Source of the DNA: Prorocentrum cordatum
Taxonomy: Eukaryota > Sar > Dinophyceae > Prorocentrales > Prorocentraceae
DNA: 64,000 bases
NCBI GenBank assembly: GCA_963575745.1
Contig: CAUYUJ010021704.1
Location: 135,378-199,377, forward strand
Reading direction: 5' to 3'
Within the stretch, counting starts at the first letter, position 1. Every line of letters starts with the position of its first letter. The notes beneath the pieces were generated by a model. It had not been told where the DNA came from and searched no databases. It worked only from the letters and a program-made list of their open reading frames with translations. The position numbers were made by a program, and so were the translations under genes. Shown here piece after piece: positions 21,801 to 35,100 of the stretch.

Positions 21801-24800
21801 GACCTCTAGACGGCCAGACTACAGCCCAGGACCGATTCAAATCGGCTGCAAGATGTCCAGACGACCCGCTCCAAATGGCACAATGACCCTTCGAGACTCA
21901 TGTGCTCCCACGATGCCCTGAGAGATCACAGGAAGCGCCCAAACAAGCCTAAAGAGGCCTCTGGCCAGACCACAAGAGATCAAACAGCATTGCGCAGCCT
22001 GCAGAGACATCAACATAGCTCGCATCCAAAACTTTTCAGCCTCATATTGCCTCGTGAAGGCTTCAGGTAGCCTCAAGAAGCCTCCAAGGCAAACCAGGAC
22101 GGGCTATGAAAGGCCCAAGAGAACCCCAAAACGGCCCGACGCCTTTCAGAATAACATGCAAAGCAACCCAAAACCGTCCGAAGAGGGCTCCAAGACAGTC
22201 CTGACAACCGGATCGATGTCCCGAATATGGTTCAAACGAGCCTCTTCGGGAGAGCTCGGTAGAACAACATGATTTCTCAGAGGGAGCGACTGATGACCAG
22301 ATGAATTTCTACACCACCGCGGCACGCACGGCTAGCCACTCCGAAGGCTTCGAGCCGCCTGCACGGGCGGCGCCAGGACCTCGCCTCGGGGCCCCAGGAT
22401 CTCAGTCCAGGGCAACCGACACTGCACGCAAAGAGGGCAAGGCTCCCTGGTGCTCGAGACGACCCCGACAACCTTGACGGGCTCTCAACTGAACCTCAGA
22501 GGGCCTTCAGAGGCCCCCACGAGGCCCCAACGCCTCCAAGCTGCCTTTAAGAGCGGGGAAGGAAGAGAGGGAAGGGGAAGGAGGAAGAGAAGGGACAACG
22601 AGAATGCGGGCAAGGAGGGGTGTTGAAACAAGCGCCAAATCAAACAGTGCACTGCGCCAGAGCCGGTATTGAAACAACCGCTCTGCAAGGCTGCGACGCT
22701 GGCGCGACGCAGGGCTAGAAGGAGCATCAGACCGCATTCGAAGACCAGACTGTTGTGCAAGGACTTCAGCCCCAAACACACATCTCACGCATAAGCTGGA
22801 TCTGTGATCCAATCCCCCGATCTGAGAAACGGTAAAACAAGACCACCTCGGAGAGGGGAAGGGGGAAAAGACGAGGCGGAGAACGAGAAAGAGCGGAGAG
22901 AGAAAACGCACAGCACTTCTGCAATGTACCCGCCACTAGCCTACGACGTCCAGTCGTAGGCTATGTACACCGATGGTGAACTCTGCCGCAAAGCACAAAC
23001 CCAATAACAGACGATATACCTTGTCCATGACTGGAGATATCAATGCAATGTCACACCACGAGCCGTTTGAAAACATCAAATTGTCAGATGCAAGAAGAAG
23101 CCGCGATACATATGTAGAGAGAGAGGGGATAGGAGACAAACACGGCGAAGCATGCTCGGAAAGCAAGAACTCCCTCGAGCAAAAGTGAATATCACCCGTG
23201 CTCACTGCACCCGAACCACAAAAGTGGAAGTGTAGCACTGCAAAGACAAAAGAACAACTTGCCACCTGCCCCCCTGGCCCCCCCCACCCCTCCCCCCCCG
23301 ACTCCCCTCCCCAGTCAGTGGAACCCGGTAGCCAAAATTTGAACCACCACGTAACCGAACCACGTAAAGGTCCGTTTGGAAGTGTAGCACTGCAAAGGCA
23401 AAGGAACACCTTGCCCCCTGCCCCCCCTTGCCCCCCAACCCCTCCCCCCCGACTCCCCTCCCCAGTCAGTGAAACGGGGTAGCCTGAATTTGAGCTCCGC
23501 GCTGGGCGAAGCAAGGCCATCGTTCGCACTCCCGCGCCCCTTTCCCCCCGAGATGAGGACGACCCTCCAGGGCTGCCAAGGCAGCAAAGCTGGAAACGCT
23601 GCGTCGTCGCGCCCCCACTGGTGACCTGGTGCTCGGGTGGCCGCCAGCCAAGATCAGGATCAAGTGTGCCAGAATGTGTGAATCACTCTTGCGCCGAGCT
23701 GTGTGCTACACTCCAATGTTTCATCGCACTTGAGCCGACTTTTGTTATCACAACTTTGCATTACACTTTGGAGTCTTCTTACCGCCCCCGCGCCGACGTC
23801 GTCGGTGAGCTCCGTGACGTTCGTGTCGCCGAAGATGTCCTCCTTGGGACCTGGCGGAGGGGGCAGCGGCCTCTGCCGTGGACTCTCTCGCAGAGGAGGG
23901 GGGGGGGCGGGGGAGGGAGGGACAGGGGGGGAGGCAGGCGGGGGGAGAGGGAGCGGGAAAAGAGGGGGGCGAGGGGCGGGGGAGAGGCAGAGGCAGGGGC
24001 AGGGAGGAGAGGGCGCGGGAATGGCAGGCCGTGCGTTCCTGAGTGCGCCGGCGCCAGGGGTTCTTCGAACGACGATGGGCGGGGCTTGACGGGCCGCGCC
24101 AAGGTCGTCAGGCTGGTCAGAGGATGCAGGCTTGGGGGAACGAGCGGGGATATCAGCATCGCCAGACCACGTTCGACACATCCCCATCCCCACTTGGAAA
24201 GGCTGGGCCCCGCCGTCCGACCTACTCCCCTGGGCGGGAACAGATGCACGCATGATCCCCGTCTCGAGGAAGTAGGCTGATGGCGCCAAGGAGCTCTGGC
24301 CCACTGGGAATGGGGATTGGTCTGACGGTGCTGATGCGAGGGATCCCTCATTTGCAAAGATCGCCCAGTGCCTGTTGTCGTCCGCAACTAATGCTGTGGC
24401 GCGCTTCTGTCGCAGCGATGAGGGTCACAGCGCGTTCGGGTCCGAACGGGCAGCAGACTAGCAGACTGTGCACCTCTGCGGCGGGAGAAGCAAGAGAGCT
24501 GCCGCGAAGAAGGAGGCAGGGTGAGGCACGCTCAGAACAAGAAATGCTTCGCAAAGCTGTGGCAGACGCCTCGTCCGTGGACCAGGCCACGGCACACAGT
24601 GTTGCGCTCCAGACGCAACGGCCGCACACAGACACCGCTGCACGGTGGCGGCCCGCGTACTCTGGCGAGGCCGCGGGCTGCCCTGTGGCCTTGCGCCGTT
24701 CCTCGTCCGATCCCCGCACGTGCCCCTCCTGGCTCGGCCGCGGATTGGGCCGCCCAATCGCGCTCCGTTCGGCGGCCGGACTGGGGACGGCCTGGGCGTG

Positions 24801-27800
24801 GCCCCGTGGGCTGGTCACCAAACTTCGCGCATCGCGCTCCGCGTTGCGCGACACGCAATGATCTTAGCGCCCTCGCGCCCTGGAGCCGATCTCTTGGAGC
24901 AGGGCAAACGCGATGGCCCAAACAGCGACGCGCGAAGCGCAATTACCTTCGCTCCCCCGCAGGTGACCTGGAAGTATTGGGTGGGACTGGAACTAGTTCG
25001 ACGCTGAGGCTGGAGCTCGACTCAGAATCGAATCGGACCCGAACTTCGCCAGTTCCGCTAGCCCCTCCGTTAGGTCGCGGTCCCCTCGTGCCATCCATCC
25101 ACGAGGGCGAAGGCACGATTCTAGCTGAGCTGGACGTGCGTATGTGCTGATATGTGCGTGTACGTGTGTACATACACGTGCGTCTGTGCGCACGCATGTC
25201 AGGATGTGCGTATGCTTGTGTGCGCGCCTGGGCTTGGGTACGCGAGAGCACATGCAGACGTGTAAATGCAGGTACATGTGAGCGAAAACCGCTGAAGCCT
25301 GGCTCGCCCATCTCCTGAAAAGTCATCCTGCCGAACCTGTCCTTCACGATCTTCACGTCCCCGTCGGGCTCCCGCCCGAAGAACTGCCTGAACATCTGCC
25401 TGGCCTGGCGCGGAAAGGGATGCCCGAATCTGGCGGTACGCCCACCCGACACAAGCTTGCCAGCACGTGGCTGCTGGTGCGGAGACAGACCCCCGAAAAG
25501 AACAGCCCCTCGAGCCTTTAGACTTCAGAGTCCTACAATTCGTGCCCTTCCTATTCCGTGAGCATGAGGGGTAACGTTCGAGGGACTGGCTCAGGGGGCG
25601 AAGCAGTGTTCGGCGAGAGGCCCCCGATGGCGAAGCCGCATGTTCTGCGCGGGTTGGTGCACCCAGGCCTCGATCGGCGAGATATGGGCGATCGGTGGTC
25701 GAAGGCCCTCCCAAGCTTATCCCTCACCCCCATCTTCGGTGGCAACTCATGGGAGCCTTCCATACCATCGCCATCTTGTCGGCTCCTGCGAATCGACGCT
25801 AACCGACGCAACATCGGCGCTATCTCATCGACTCCCAGACGTTCATCGACGCTAGTCCACGCTAAAGTCGGACTGAAGAGGGTATACAAGGCCCCTATGG
25901 TTTGCTACCGAGCCCTTCGTTGCCCTTGGTAGCAGGCGCCGCGGTAGCAGAGAGCGGAGCCAGGGCCGAGACGCTGAAAAGACACGCGCATAGCAAGGCA
26001 GGGAGAACCTTCCTCCTGCTGTTGTTGCTGCTGCTGTTGCTGCTGCTGATGCTGCTCTCCTCCTCCTCCTCCTCCTCCTCCTCCTCCTCCTCCTCCTCCT
26101 CCTCCTCCTCTTCCACCTCTCCTCCTCCTCCTCCTCCTCCTCCTCCTCCTCCTCCTCCTCCTCCTCCTCCTCCACCGCCACCTCCACCTGCACCTCCACC
26201 TCCTCCTCCTCCTCCTCCTCTTCCTCCTCCTCCTCCTCCTGCCCCTCCTCCGCCCTCTCCCACCTCTCCTTCGCCTCCTTCGCCTCCTCCTCTCCTCTTC
26301 CTGCCCCTACACCTCCTCCTCCGTCTCCTCTTCCTCCTCCTCCTCCTCCTCCTCCACCTCCTCCTCATCCTCATCCTCATCCTTTTCCTCCTCCTCTTCC
26401 TCCTCCTCGAAATCTTCCTCCTGCACTTCCTCCTCCTCCTCCTCCTCCTCCTCTTCCTCGTCCTCCTCGTCTGCCCCCTCTTCCTTGCGCAAGGCTCCCG
26501 CTGGGTAGTCGGAGGAAGACGCACGCGGCGCCTGTAAGGAAGCCTGTTGGCTTCCGAAAACAACACCTCCCCCGAATCCTCGAGAATTACGCCATCAGGG
26601 ACACACAGGCGCATCCGGTTTCAACCGGGGTACCCCCCAATCCCAAATTGAGAACAATCGAATCGAAAGAACATGTGAACGCTCGTCATACTAGGAAGCC
26701 AGGCAACTCTTCCCAGGTCTGTCACACTTGCTTTAAGAGTCACGTTTGTTTCTGGTATTTGCACGAGGTCTACGCCTCCAAAAAGCAGCGCCCGAATACG
26801 GCTGTATGGAGGCGGGCCCTCCAAAACCTTGAACATGTTACGAGTTATCTCTTGTCGTGCGAAAAAACAAATTGCAAATGAGTTTCACTTCGTTTACGCA
26901 TTTCCGCCTCAACGCCTTTTGTCAATGTATCGTGGCACCATGCTTCCACTCATGCTAGGTGCTAGGGCGCTGGCCCTTCACGATTTGCCCCTCCCACCCC
27001 CATTTTAGGGCAGAGGCCATTCATGCGTTGTCCCCCCAAAATTGGGGCATAAGTCCTCATGCGTTGGTATGGTGTGTTTACAGAAATTCGCTGGCCCAAC
27101 GGGCCAAGGGCGTGCTGAGATCTCCGGCAACTGGTTCTAATTCGCGCGCGCGGGGCCGCCCCTGGGGGTCCCCGGACGAATACCCTGCAAATCCAGGCAA
27201 GGTCCCGGCAAAATCCAGGTCCCGGGCAGGTCCCGGGCAGGTCCCAGCAGCCGATAAAGGAGGAGAAGGAAAAGGATCCCGCACTCTGGATTGCCAGACA
27301 ACAAGACTGAGGACTCCAGACTGCCAGACTCGATGTCAAGGGTTGCGGGCGCTATCGCGGGCGCGGCACCGCGCGCAAGAGCCGCGACTGGGCGGTCGCG
27401 GAAAAATCCGTTCCCCGGCGCGCGGCTGTGGGCTGCCTGCGCAGACACCTCTGCCGCGCTCGCGGATCCCCAGAGCAATGTCGGCTCATTCTCTCACGGG
27501 TGCCGTCATTGTCCTGCGAAGGGCCCTCCAATCTTCTGCCGGACCGAGGGGACTCGTTCACATTAGTGGCCAGTAATGCACTAGACCGCAGCGGCGTTGC
27601 GCAAAGGAGCCGAGAGCGACTGGACGGTCGCAGAGAAATCCGTTCCCCAGCACGAGGCCGCGGACTGCCAGCGCAAGCCCATCCCTCTGCAGCCCCCTGT
27701 CGAAAGCTGGGCGAGGGCTGCTAAAACCGTGGCTGCTAAAACGGCCCTCCCGGAAGAAAAAACAACTCCTGGAATGAGGCACGCGAAACAGTCAACGGGC

Positions 27801-30800
27801 TTCTTCCCGGAAGGACGAAGACAACTTCCCGGAGGTCGATGTTAGCAGCCACGGATTTAGCAGCCCTTGCCTCGCTTCCGACCCTGGGACAACGTCGGTC
27901 CATCATCTCACTGGTCTCGCCCTTGTCCTGGGAAGGGCCCGCCAGTCTTCGGTTGGGGCGCGCTGTGCCGTGCCCCATCGCGGCCCATCTGAATGCCCGC
28001 CGCGGGAAGGGAGCTGCCAATCGCACGCCTTCGGCGCTAATCCCAACCGGCTGGGCCAATTCTCCGCCCGCCGAAAATCCGCCCGGTGCCAAATGCAGAC
28101 CGCCGGCTTAAGCCATGCATGCAAAAATTGATGGTGGGTCGCTTTAGCGCGATCCGAGATCCAGGCGAAAATTGTCCATGCACGTACGTTCCTGGGCAGC
28201 ATCTTATGGAGTGCCAGAGTTGGAAATGGTACACATTTGAGTCGATGTAGAAATATGCATGGCAGTTGCGCGGTTTCGAAATCACCAGCGATGAAGTTTC
28301 ACGCGGGGGCGTTGGATTCATCGCGTGAGAGATGTGTCGCATGATTGTGTTTATAAGGACCTTGTGCAACTTCCCGATGAAATCTCATACGACTCGCACG
28401 CGAAATGTGCGCATGCAACCGAGACCAGTACACATCCAAACTTGAAGCGCGAGGTATACATATGAAGAGTGGCAGTGGCATATGGAAGCAGAAACACCGT
28501 TTTCATTCAACATGTAAACTCCTCACATGGGACATCCCCGGGCGTCCGCACCATGGCGCGGGAACAGCGCAATCTGCGCATGAGTGTTGCTTTCGCACGA
28601 GACCTGAAAAGTTTCGTAGTGAGAACTGCCCCTTCGTTGTATCATATTTGTATCGCGCTGCATTCGAATGAAAATGGTAATATCGTCATTCTGGAGTTGG
28701 TTTGTTCCCGATGCAGCTATACAATCGGCAGATGAGAAGCGCAGAGGTGGCATCCGAAAAACGCATTACACACAAACGCGTAGGAACTGTATGGCGCGCC
28801 GAGGGTTTGCCCTGGTCATTCCCACATGAGGGGTATAGCGGTGCCACGCGAAATTGTAAATAGTTTACACTTCAGATAAATTCAGCATTGGAGTGCCTGG
28901 CTTCAAACTGAAAGCTGTAGATATGTCTCCTGGAATTCGTGCGGCGTCCATATGGGGCTTGGAGATTGTTCACATGGGAACAATATTGTTGCTCTGTGGG
29001 GGTTGCAACGTACATGCTTTTGATGGTCGTGTGCGTGTTAGAACTGCCAGGATATCCCATGAGATGTGCATAGTTTCCGCAACCAGGTCTGTATGTGTTG
29101 GGTATGGGTACCGCACGGATATCGTTTTATTAGTTGTACGATTCTGCCACGGGACGGAAGTCTACAGTTTCCCACGCGATACTTATGCCCTTCATTCGGG
29201 AACTCGGTGTTTATCATATGAGGCCTGAGACCAATATATCTGTCTCATGGGAGCTGTTTCTGTTTGAAAATCGCAGCCTCGCGCGGAAACTACACAGGCG
29301 TCACAGGAGCACTGCGGTTAGGTGCCATGTGAGAAGAGTACAACTACAGGTGGGAAGGGTACACATCTACACGTATAGTAATGTGATTCCCATGAGCGCT
29401 GCGTTGATTGCCGCAATGGGGCTGTGACGCTATGATACTTGTGCAGCTGCCAACTGAGACGGTCGTGTTGTCAATGGAGAATTGCCTACAATTTATGTAA
29501 CAATTATATAACGTCCGTGCTCGCATGATAAGCTCATGTGAAAATTGTCGTGTTAGAAACTGTGGATATACTAATATCGCGCGTCCAATGGGTGGTGGCA
29601 CTACGTGGCGGGGGCCGAATGGGTCGGCGACGGCAGCAACGAGAAAGGTCGGTGAGGCCCTCAAAAACCTCTCGAAGCAGCTGGGGTTGGTACTTACATA
29701 GTGGGGGTTGATCCAAAATGGCTGGGATCCGTGATATTTGATTATAATGTGTCCCTCCCCCCGTATGAAGCACACGTGCCCTCTTCTGCGAACTATGTGC
29801 GCTGCTCTGCTTGCGAACTACGAGCGTCACAACGATGGAACTGGCACGTGGGCGCTTCCGGCCGCGAGGGCTGAACACAGGAAGCCGCCACTCATCTCGT
29901 GACCACACCGAGGTAATTTGCAGCACCGAAGTGGCTGCAGACTGGTGGGCGTCAGGCGTGCGTCAGCGGGCGCGGTAGCGCAGATGCTGAACATGTAGAA
30001 CGGCGGTGACGCGGTCGAACTGCATGGAGCAGATCCAGTCATCGGAGGCACGGGCGCCAGCGGTTGAGGGGAGCCCTCCGCTCGGAAGGGGGGGTAGGAG
30101 GAAGGACGAGGCGGGAGCTGTTTGGCATCAGCCGTCTGCCAAAGCCTTACAACAGGGAGGACGGCGCCTCCTCCCTGAGGGCTGTGGTTGCTCACTGGGG
30201 TGGCGCTCGAGGCTTGTGACAACCTCTGCCACTTCCTCCACCCAGGAGCCACAGAGATCACAAAACAACGCAGTGTTGGGGTCGCGCTCGAGGTCTGCTT
30301 CATCCTCTGCCACTTTCGCCACCCAGTACTCTGAATCAGTGGACGTCGCTGGCAACGAGGGGGGGGACTCACGCCCGAATGGGAAAAGAAGAGGAATGGT
30401 GAGTAGGGAACAGGCAAAGCAAGCCGCCAGTCACTCGGAGCCGCGGAAACCACTGACACGGACCGCGAGGGGTGGGAGGCGATGGAGACACAAGTACAGA
30501 TTTGACATCACTCGACATGGATGGGAATAGGTGCTGGTCCTCGGGAACAGCGCGCCTCACTCCAAAGACGAGCGGGCATCTCGCCGTACAAGCAAGCGCC
30601 CATGACACCCGACAAATCGCCCCCATACCCCCTTCCTCTCCATCAAATTCTTCCCTCCAATCGCAGATCCTAGGAAGAGGACGATGCCATGATGAAACTT
30701 GCTCAGGATACGTTCCAGGATGTCAAAAAATATGTGGCAACCCTCGTCTCTGGAGTCCGCGCAGAACAATAAGAAACCTGGTAAGCTTGGAACGTATCAT

Positions 30801-32051
30801 CATGACTTCTTGCTCCTGTGATGTCCCACCGCCGCCCCCCTCCTGCTCACTTACACCATCTTCCTGGACGTCGTGACAAACGTCTGCGAGACCAGAGCCA
30901 CTTTCTGGCTTAGGCTTGTGCCAAGATCGACGTTCTCGGATGAACAAGCCGCCGGCGTGCTCCCCGGCACAAACCAAGGCGGAAGAAATTCGACATCACC
31001 CGCTTGCTTCCCTCACCATCCCCCTGCTCCAACACGCCCTGCCCATGGAAACGCACACGTGCACGCTATGCACGTGCCCACCCGCGCACTCAAGCGACCT
31101 CGCCGCAGCTCTGCTCACCTTCACGGGTTCTGCGGATTAAGTGGGTATGTCGGGAGCGGCTTGGGCCCGACATGATGCTTCGCCCCCCTCGAAGATGCCG
31201 CGGGCCCGAGCGGGGATGCGGCCTGCTCGCCGCCGCCGCCACCATCCTTGAGGCCCTCCTCGCCGTCTCGGTCGTACACCTCAGGCGGGCAAGAGCGAGC
31301 AAGTCATGGTTAGGTCGGGCACGTCCTTCTGCATTCGGATTTTGGAAGAAAAAATAAAAACTGACAAATCGTATCACCAAAAAGCAAAAGCGAACGACAA
31401 ATCGTCAACATATTATCTTTTTACGATTATTGAATCTTCCTCATGTAAAGGGACATGCCCGACTGAAGCTTAGGGCGAAACATATGAAAGGTCAAGACAC
31501 ACGCACTCTTTTGCCTCTGGCGGCCGGGTGGGTGCCACCGCAGCGTGGACCAGGACGGGGCGCGCTCGGTCCAATTACCGCCTCGACTTGAAGGTGGGTG
31601 GTCAGGACGAAGGCCGGCGCATGCAAGAACACAACGTGCGCGCCTCACACAAATAAACCCGCACTGCTTCCCTCCGCGGCGTCGACTCGACAGTCGGTCG
31701 AAAACAAGCGGGGACGCGCAACCTGAATTGCATTCGAGCGCATGCCGAACGCACTCCAGTCGCGGCCGTGAAATGCCAGATGAGGGGGAGGCTACTGTGA
31801 GCAAACATGACATCAACATTGAGGACGCTCGGTCATGGCGAAGGGTCGCAACCATCGGGTGCATGTTGATTAACGGGTCTCATGTATCTTGAATTGGCCA
31901 CCTTGAAGTAGCACGTGCACCAGACCAGTAGCCCCAATGTCAATCAGGTCGTGAAGCGAGACCTTCAGGCAGTCTAGACAAGTACGTGCTGTAGTCACAA
32001 GATCGAGAGCGAAACAGCAGAACAATTGAAGACACGCGCGCACACACACAT

Positions 32052-32114
<63 letters not shown>

Positions 32115-35100
32115 CAACGCACACACGCTCATGCACACGCGCGCACACACACACGCACGCACACTCACACAAGTGCACGCATCTCTTGGCCACTCACCAC
32201 TGCCCAATCTGAAGAGGAGGGAATTAATTCTTTTACAACTCCCGATCCTTCCGCTTCTCCGGGTCGGTCAGCACCTGCGAACGAGCGAAAGCGGCGGGCG
32301 CTTGCGAGCTGAGAGAAGCGGAATCGGAAGGGGCGAAGTGCCCAGGGATTCCCAGCCAGTCCGCTCCGAGTTTCAAATCTTCCATCTGCAGGAGCTGCTG
32401 AAACACAGATCTCGATTCCGAGCCAACTGTCGCTTTCGTACAGCCATCGCGCTACCATGAGGAAGGAACCAGACAGAAGGCATGGCAGACGAAACGTCAA
32501 GGCAACAAGCCGTCGAATGCAACTCGCATTTCGCGACGGACGCCACACCACCCGTGCGAGCACACCCGATACAGCACGCAGCATATGGAAAGGCCTGGAG
32601 AGGAATGGCACGAGGGAAGTGAGTCCTGAATGAGATGGGTGCGGGACCCCGGGTCGATTCCTGAAGACCTGCTCTCCAAGCTGATCCGTTGTCTGACAGT
32701 CCTGGGGCCTGTGGAGGGCCCTGGGAGCCTCAAGAGTATGCAAACCTCAGGACCCCTTGCCCTCAGGACCCCGATCCCTCATGCCGAGGGGAGGGGGAGG
32801 AGAGACGCACGTGGAGTGGCTGGGGACGGTCTCGCCCCCCGAGGGACGCGCTCGGGACGTCGGTGGCCCGGCGAGGCGCCTCGAAGGGCGGTTGATGTCC
32901 CAAAGGGAGCGCGACCGCTGGAGCCGAAGTTTTGGTACAGTCGGGACCGATTGCAGAGGTCTTGGTGCAACTGCGGGACTGTACAATTGGTACAGTACTG
33001 TTATCATTAATATGTTATTATTTGATACAGTTGGTACAGATGGTACCGAAGGACCGCCGCTGTATTTGGTACAGTTGGTGCAGTCGGGACCGCCACCCGA
33101 GAGGGCGCAAGTACGCCATCGGCGAATACGTCGGGCTCCTGCGCAGTTGCCGTTGGCAACATCTGCGTGCCGACGCCCACAGCTGTGGCGCAGAGCGTGC
33201 TGCGCCGTTGCGCTCCACGCCATTACTGCTGAGTTGAGTTCTGTTCGCCGACGGCGTACCTTCTGGAGGCCGCCTGCGCTCCTGACACGGAGCAGATGCG
33301 AAACACACTAGACAGGACACATGGGTACCATTGATGTTACAAGGCCGAACTACTAAGCAACTCCGACTGTACGCACAATCGTGGCCACCCTCGAGAAGAA
33401 AGGATCGAGCACCGAGGTCCGGGATGTTTGACATCTCACGTGGCGCCCCCGTCACCACGGCTGGATTCCCCTGGAAGTTCTGGCCCGAACGCAGCCCAGG
33501 GCAGGTCCAGGGGTTGACTTCCACTTGGAGGACCCCTGGACCTCCAAGCGTCGCAAAAAATATCGCGACAGGTTGTCTTTCCCTAAATGTTGCCCCCGGG
33601 CCCCCTGTTTGGGCACCGCCCCCCGCCAAGATCTACTACATCTGACATTGCAATTCTTGCGTAGTGCCAGCGTTACTTCTATTGTTTCGGCGTCCTTAGC
33701 CGTAAGCGGCTCCTGGGTCCCAGGACCAGAAGAAAGCGACTCGCCATGGAAAACTGATACGAGGTGGTGTCGACGGCTCTTGGAGCTGCAGATAAAATTG
33801 AATCCTCCCCCCCTCATTCACCCATCCCCAGCCCACCCCCCCGTAACAATCGGAAAGCCAGAACAGGGAAATCGGTTTGAGGAATTGTCCTTGTGATCTC
33901 ACGTCATCCTGACCCTGGGCGCGCGAGACATTGAAGCGGCAAAATTCGCCTGATACACAAGCGAAGCCAAGAGCGGAACTTTTTGGGAGTTGGGTAACGA
34001 ATCCCAAGTCGGCGATTTCGCGCACGAGGCACACGTGCAGATGAGGAATCCAACGCGTGCTTCACACAGTTCGGCTGAGATCTCCCGCTGTGGCCCAAGA
34101 AAACATGCAGTGCCGAGGCCCTTCGGGACCGAAGGACTTCCTGTTTCGGCTCTATGACGCTATTACCGTAAGTAGGGAAGAGAGGGGCGGAGGGGCGGAG
34201 TACAAGAACGTGGGTCGAGAACACGAGCCCGTCGGCCAGGGGGTACACTTCCCAAGCTAGGGCTGCTCGTCACCCTGGTGCCAGCTGCGGGGACGCACGC
34301 AACACGAACGGGGCAGGCGAGAACGAAATCCAGCTTCCGCGGAGGGTGATGAGGCTGTCCACGTTGCAACACATCGAGATACGCCAACATCGCACCAGAA
34401 CATCGGATCGAACCCGAACGCGCGTCGGAATCGAAATCGCATCGGATCGGCCGCTGCAGCATGCACAATGACGCCATGCGAGCATTGGGCCACATCGAAC
34501 CGTGCGAAAGCTGCGTGCCACAAGCAGGTCCTCAGGGAAGCGTGTCCTTGACCCTGGGAGCTTCCCCCACGACCAATACTTCGTCTTGAGCCATTTTGGA
34601 AATCTCGGGGACCGTGGATCCAGAAAAGCCCAAGATGGCGAGTAACTCCAGACTCATATGTCTCAAGACCCGTTTGCTTCAATACCATATCGAACCGGGC
34701 CGTGCTGAAACAACCTCGTCGGCTCACGGCCGAAAGGGGATAGAGGAGAAAGACAGATATTCAAGGGCAGCAACGCTGAAACACTGCATACCCACTGTAC
34801 GTTTTGGCAGTACGTCCTACCTTCCCTCGCCTAGACGCATCATGCAGCTGCTCGTCAAACTACAATGGCATATTTTGTTATACCTTCCTTCGCCTGCACC
34901 CTCATCCTATTCCTCCTCCTCCTCCTCCTCCTCCTCCTCCTCCTCCTCCTCCTCCTCCTCATGATGGAAATGGGGTCACCCTCCCTCTAGGCTGGGATCT
35001 TGGGGACCTCGTAAGCCGTCGACACCTCGATAAACTTGGCCTGGCACGCATCCTTGTCCTCCTGGCGGAAACAAGGAAAGTGAGAAAGAGACGCCCTTTG

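Noticed and set aside
34584-34598. CCAAAATGGCTCAAG on the minus strand, resembling the end of the dinoflagellate spliced leader
   Set aside because: Only the last nine bases and the CCA match; the central TTTT reads AAAT, and the upstream leader part is absent. Probably chance, or a MAQ start codon context.
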